A DNA stretch of 64,000 nucleotides from Tabrizicola caldifontis. Lineage in GTDB: Bacteria; Pseudomonadota; Alphaproteobacteria; Rhodobacterales; Rhodobacteraceae. The DNA is taken from positions 62,001 to 126,000 of the forward strand of contig NZ_SIJH01000011.1 in the NCBI RefSeq assembly GCF_004762095.1. Reading direction: 5' to 3'. A model generated the notes under the pieces. It was not told the DNA's origin. It worked only from the letters and a program-made list of their open reading frames with translations, and ran no database searches. The translations under genes were made by a program, and so were the position numbers. Positions 61,439 to 64,000 of the stretch are shown here, in pieces (the first letter of the stretch is position 1; every line of letters begins with the position of its first letter).

Positions 61439-62557
61439 ATGAAGCTTTCGATCGAACGCGCCACGTTGCTGAAGGCGCTGGCGCAGGCCCAGTCGGTCGT
61501 GGAACGCCGCAACACCATTCCGATCCTTGCCAACGTTCTGATCGAGGCCGAAGGCAATCAGGTCTCCTTCCGTGCCACAGATCTCGACATCGAGGTCGTT
61601 GATCGTGCACCGGCCATGGTCGAACGGTCGGGTGCGACGACTGTCTCGGCGGTAATGTTGCATGAAATCGTTCGCAAGTTGCCGGACGGCGCCCTCGTAA
61701 ACCTGTCGGATGATGCGGCTGCGGGACGCCTGACCATCACGGCAGGACGGTCCACTTTCAGCCTGGCCACGTTGCCGAAGGAAGATTTCCCGGTGATGGC
61801 GTCCAGTGAATATTCGTCGAACTTTTCGGCCAAGGCACCGGCTCTGCGGCGGCTGTTCGACAAGGCCAAGTTCGCGATCTCTACCGAAGAGACGCGCTAT
61901 TACCTGAACGGTGTCTACATGCATGTCGCGCAGGGCGACGGCGGCAAGGTTCTGCGCTGTGTGGCGACCGACGGCCATCGGCTGGCCCGGATCGACGCGC
62001 CCCTGCCCGAAGGGGCCGAGGGGATGCCCGGCGTGATCGTGCCCCGCAAGACGGTGGGAGAACTGCGCAAACTGCTTGACGACGATGATGCGAACATCGC
62101 CGTATCGGTTTCCGAAACGAAGGTTCGTTTTGCTACCCCGGCGATCACCCTGACCTCGAAGGTGATCGATGGCACATTCCCCGATTACACCCGCGTCATA
62201 CCGACCGGCAACAGCAAGCGGCTGGAAGTGGACGCCAGCGAATTCGCCAAGGCGGTTGACCGTGTGGCCACGGTGTCTTCCGAACGTTCGCGCGCAGTGA
62301 AGCTGTCGCTTGACGAGGATCGGCTGGTACTTTCGGTGAACTCGCCCGACTCTGGCGCCGCCGAAGAGGAGCTGGCCGTTGCCTATGGCGATGAGCGGCT
62401 GGAAATCGGCTTCAACGCGAAATACCTGCTGGAAATCGCCAGCCAGGTGGACCGTGAGAATGCGGTGTTCTTGTTCAATTCAGCGGTCGATCCCACGCTG
62501 ATGCGCGAAGGCAATGATACTTCGGCGGTCTATGTCGTGATGCCGATGCGGGTCTGA
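61439..62557 (+). CDS. dnaN: DNA polymerase III beta sliding clamp
   Basis: The 372-residue clamp encircles DNA and tethers polymerase. It begins MKLSIERATLLKALAQAQSVVERRNTIPIL, includes FFLNGVY-like YYLNGVYMHVA (near 155-165) and ATDGHRLARI, and ends VDPTLMREGNDTSAVYVVMPMRV, which is the standard clamp C-terminus with the hydrophobic protein-binding pocket. It lies 115 bases after dnaA. Confidence 0.98.
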   Translation: MKLSIERATLLKALAQAQSVVERRNTIPILANVLIEAEGNQVSFRATDLDIEVVDRAPAMVERSGATTVSAVMLHEIVRKLPDGALVNLSDDAAAGRLTITAGRSTFSLATLPKEDFPVMASSEYSSNFSAKAPALRRLFDKAKFAISTEETRYYLNGVYMHVAQGDGGKVLRCVATDGHRLARIDAPLPEGAEGMPGVIVPRKTVGELRKLLDDDDANIAVSVSETKVRFATPAITLTSKVIDGTFPDYTRVIPTGNSKRLEVDASEFAKAVDRVATVSSERSRAVKLSLDEDRLVLSVNSPDSGAAEEELAVAYGDERLEIGFNAKYLLEIASQVDRENAVFLFNSAVDPTLMREGNDTSAVYVVMPMRV

Positions 62558-62592
62558 TCCGGCCCGAACGCCCGTTCTGAAAGGGAAATTCC

Positions 62593-63687
62593 GTGGGCGG
62601 TCTGGTGATCGAAACCCTCGCCCTCTCGCACTTCCGCAGCCACCGCAGTTCGCGCCTGGTGCTGGACGGGCGTCCCTTGGCGTTGGTCGGACCGAATGGT
62701 GCCGGCAAGACCAATGTGCTTGAAGCGGTTTCGCTGCTGTCTCCTGGCCGTGGCCTGCGCCGTGCTGCAGCCGAGGATCTGGCCCGCCGGCCCGAGGGTC
62801 TGGGATGGAAGGTCAGCGCCACGGTCCGGGGCCTTGGCGGTGCGCACGAGATCGAGACATGGGCCGCGCCGGGCGAAGCGCGGCAGGTGCGGATCGACGG
62901 CAAGGCCGCCACTCAGGCAAGCCTGGGTCGGGTGATTCGTATCCTTTGGCTGGTTCCGGCGATGGACCGGCTGTGGATCGAGGCTGCCGAGGGACGTCGC
63001 AGATTCCTTGACCGCATGACGCTGAGTTTCTTCCCCGAACATGCCGAACAAACGCTCGCATATGAAAAGGCGATGCGGGATCGGAACCGGCTGATCCGCG
63101 ATCAGGTCACGGATGCGGCCTGGTATGCCGCGCTGGAGGCGCAGATGGCCGAGGCGGGGCTACAGATCATGCGGAACCGCCGCGCCGCCCTTGCCCGGAT
63201 CGCGTCAGCGGCAGACCCGCACAGCGCCTTTCCATGGGCCACGCTTTCCCTGACCGGGCCGGAGGGCGCAGAGGAACCCGCAGACCTGGCGAAGGCACTG
63301 GCTGACAGCCGCCGCCGTGACATGGCAGTCGGGCGGACGCTGGTCGGCCCGCATCGCGCCGACCTTGCAGCGCGCTTCGCCGCAAAGGACATCCCGGCTG
63401 ACCAATGCTCTACCGGAGAACAGAAGGCCTTGCTGATCAGCCTGATCCTCGCAAACGCGCGCGCGCTGGCGCAGGATCTTGGGCACGCACCGGTGCTGCT
63501 GCTGGACGAGGTCGCCGCACATCTGGATATGAACCGACGCGCCGCGCTTTATGACGAAATCTGCGCCCTGGGTGCGCAGGCCCTGATGACCGGGACCGAG
63601 CCGGGGCTTTTCGATGCGCTCGGCGCGCGAGGAGAGCTGGTCACCGTGAGGGACAGCGACGATGGTTCTAGGGTCGCGCATGGATAA
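62593..63687 (+). CDS. recF: Recombination/replication repair protein RecF
   Basis: RecF is an SMC-like ATPase that loads RecA at gaps. The 364-residue protein has Walker A GPNGAGKTN (33-41), the signature DQCSTGEQKALLISLILA (about 273-290) and Walker B APVLLLDEVAAHLD (about 300-313). The start is GTG 62593, seven bases after AAGGG. It completes the dnaA-dnaN-recF set. Confidence 0.96.
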   Translation: MGGLVIETLALSHFRSHRSSRLVLDGRPLALVGPNGAGKTNVLEAVSLLSPGRGLRRAAAEDLARRPEGLGWKVSATVRGLGGAHEIETWAAPGEARQVRIDGKAATQASLGRVIRILWLVPAMDRLWIEAAEGRRRFLDRMTLSFFPEHAEQTLAYEKAMRDRNRLIRDQVTDAAWYAALEAQMAEAGLQIMRNRRAALARIASAADPHSAFPWATLSLTGPEGAEEPADLAKALADSRRRDMAVGRTLVGPHRADLAARFAAKDIPADQCSTGEQKALLISLILANARALAQDLGHAPVLLLDEVAAHLDMNRRAALYDEICALGAQALMTGTEPGLFDALGARGELVTVRDSDDGSRVAHG

Positions 63688-63691
63688 GTGA

Positions 63692-64000
63692 ATGACAATT
63701 TCTATTCATCAGTTGCTGCTCTATGCTTTGGGTATGGCCGGTCTCTGGGCGGTGCCCGGCCCGGTCTGGGTTGCGCTTACGGCACGGGCGCTGTCGGGCG
63801 GCATGGCGGCCGCCTGGCCCCTAGCGGTTGGCGTGGCACTGGGCGACCTTGTCTGGCCCCTTGCTGCAATCCTGGGTCTTTCCTGGATCGTCAGCAGCTA
63901 CGGCGACGCATTGTCTGTACTGCGCTGGATCGCGGCGCTGATCTTTCTGGCCATGGGGATCATGCTGGTCCGCAAGCCCGCAGCTGCCCCGCATGCCGAC
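63692..64000 (+). CDS. LysE-family amino acid exporter, 5' part
   Basis: The frame from ATG 63692 runs open to the window edge, giving 103 residues. Residues 7-32, 41-60 and 75-94 are hydrophobic helices, with LWAVPGPVWVALTARALSGG (19-38), the PGP motif of LysE/RhtB exporters. Substrate is unknown. It begins four bases after recF and may be read through from it. gyrB, often found next to recF, would lie beyond the window or elsewhere. Confidence 0.8.
   Translation, partial: MTISIHQLLLYALGMAGLWAVPGPVWVALTARALSGGMAAAWPLAVGVALGDLVWPLAAILGLSWIVSSYGDALSVLRWIAALIFLAMGIMLVRKPAAAPHAD

Noticed and set aside
1-64000. CRISPR arrays, rRNA genes, insertion sequences or phage attachment sites
   Set aside because: I looked for regular spaced repeats, transposase motifs and rRNA signatures and saw none; the tRNA-Leu 3' end has no nearby repeat suggesting an integrated element.

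Overview
The window is high-GC chromosomal DNA of an alphaproteobacterium, almost certainly of the order Rhodobacterales (Rhodobacter/Paracoccus-like). The grounds are a PetP/PetR-type regulator pair, a FlaF/FlbT-controlled flagellin, an FzlA-like GST-fold protein, and the order mutM - enoyl-CoA hydratase - rpsT - dnaA - dnaN - recF with ubiE/ubiB diverging from mutM. No rRNA, CRISPR array, insertion sequence or prophage was seen. One tRNA is present, tRNA-Leu(CAG).

Layout. 1-1079: tail of a probable prolyl aminopeptidase gene and an mrr-type restriction gene split by an apparent one-base frameshift. 1198-5146 (minus): a coupled set hdac-like - xseB - ispA - dxs, which brings two isoprenoid-precursor enzymes together. 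5318-7179 (plus): two adjacent exported proteins with low-complexity linkers, the second a beta-barrel candidate with a His/Gly repeat. 7215-8404 (minus): a MarR regulator and an OmpR-type response regulator resembling PetP/PetR. 8544-9410: ilvE, then a 55-codon unrecorded small ORF with an internal duplication. 9702-12914 (minus): queG, an FzlA-like gene, mtgA and a DUF1269 gene. 12985-19778 (minus): glutamate synthase, gltD - unknown secreted protein - gltB. 19940-22614 (minus): an NDUFA9-like gene, a di-haem cytochrome c with an extra C-terminal domain, and uppP. 22759-22843: tRNA-Leu. 22988-25303 (minus): peroxiredoxin, a membrane protein of unknown function and greA. 25581-29896 (plus): ETF-ubiquinone oxidoreductase, a TPR protein and ispE.

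29918-54802 is a 25-kb flagellar island. It holds the export apparatus (fliP, fliQ, fliR, flhA, flhB, fliH, fliI), MS ring (fliF), fliN, rod and ring genes (flgB, flgC, flgF, flgG, flgA, flgH, fliE), motA with a MotE-like partner, flagellin with flaF/flbT, hook-length and hook-cap genes (fliK, flgD), a rod-binding protein, a separate lytic transglycosylase and several unknowns. fliG, fliM, motB, flgE, flgI, flgK, flgL and fliD are not here and must lie elsewhere or be replaced. Three intergenic regions carry spaced TTAN-N7-TTAN elements that resemble CtrA sites.

54812-64000 returns to housekeeping genes: ubiB and ubiE (ubiquinone), mutM, enoyl-CoA hydratase, rpsT, the replication genes dnaA-dnaN-recF and the start of a LysE-family transporter. 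The most useful leads are the motE-motA-secreted protein-transglycosylase module, the exported protein pair at 5.3-7.2 kb, the 55-aa duplicated small protein and the cytochrome inside the uppP operon.
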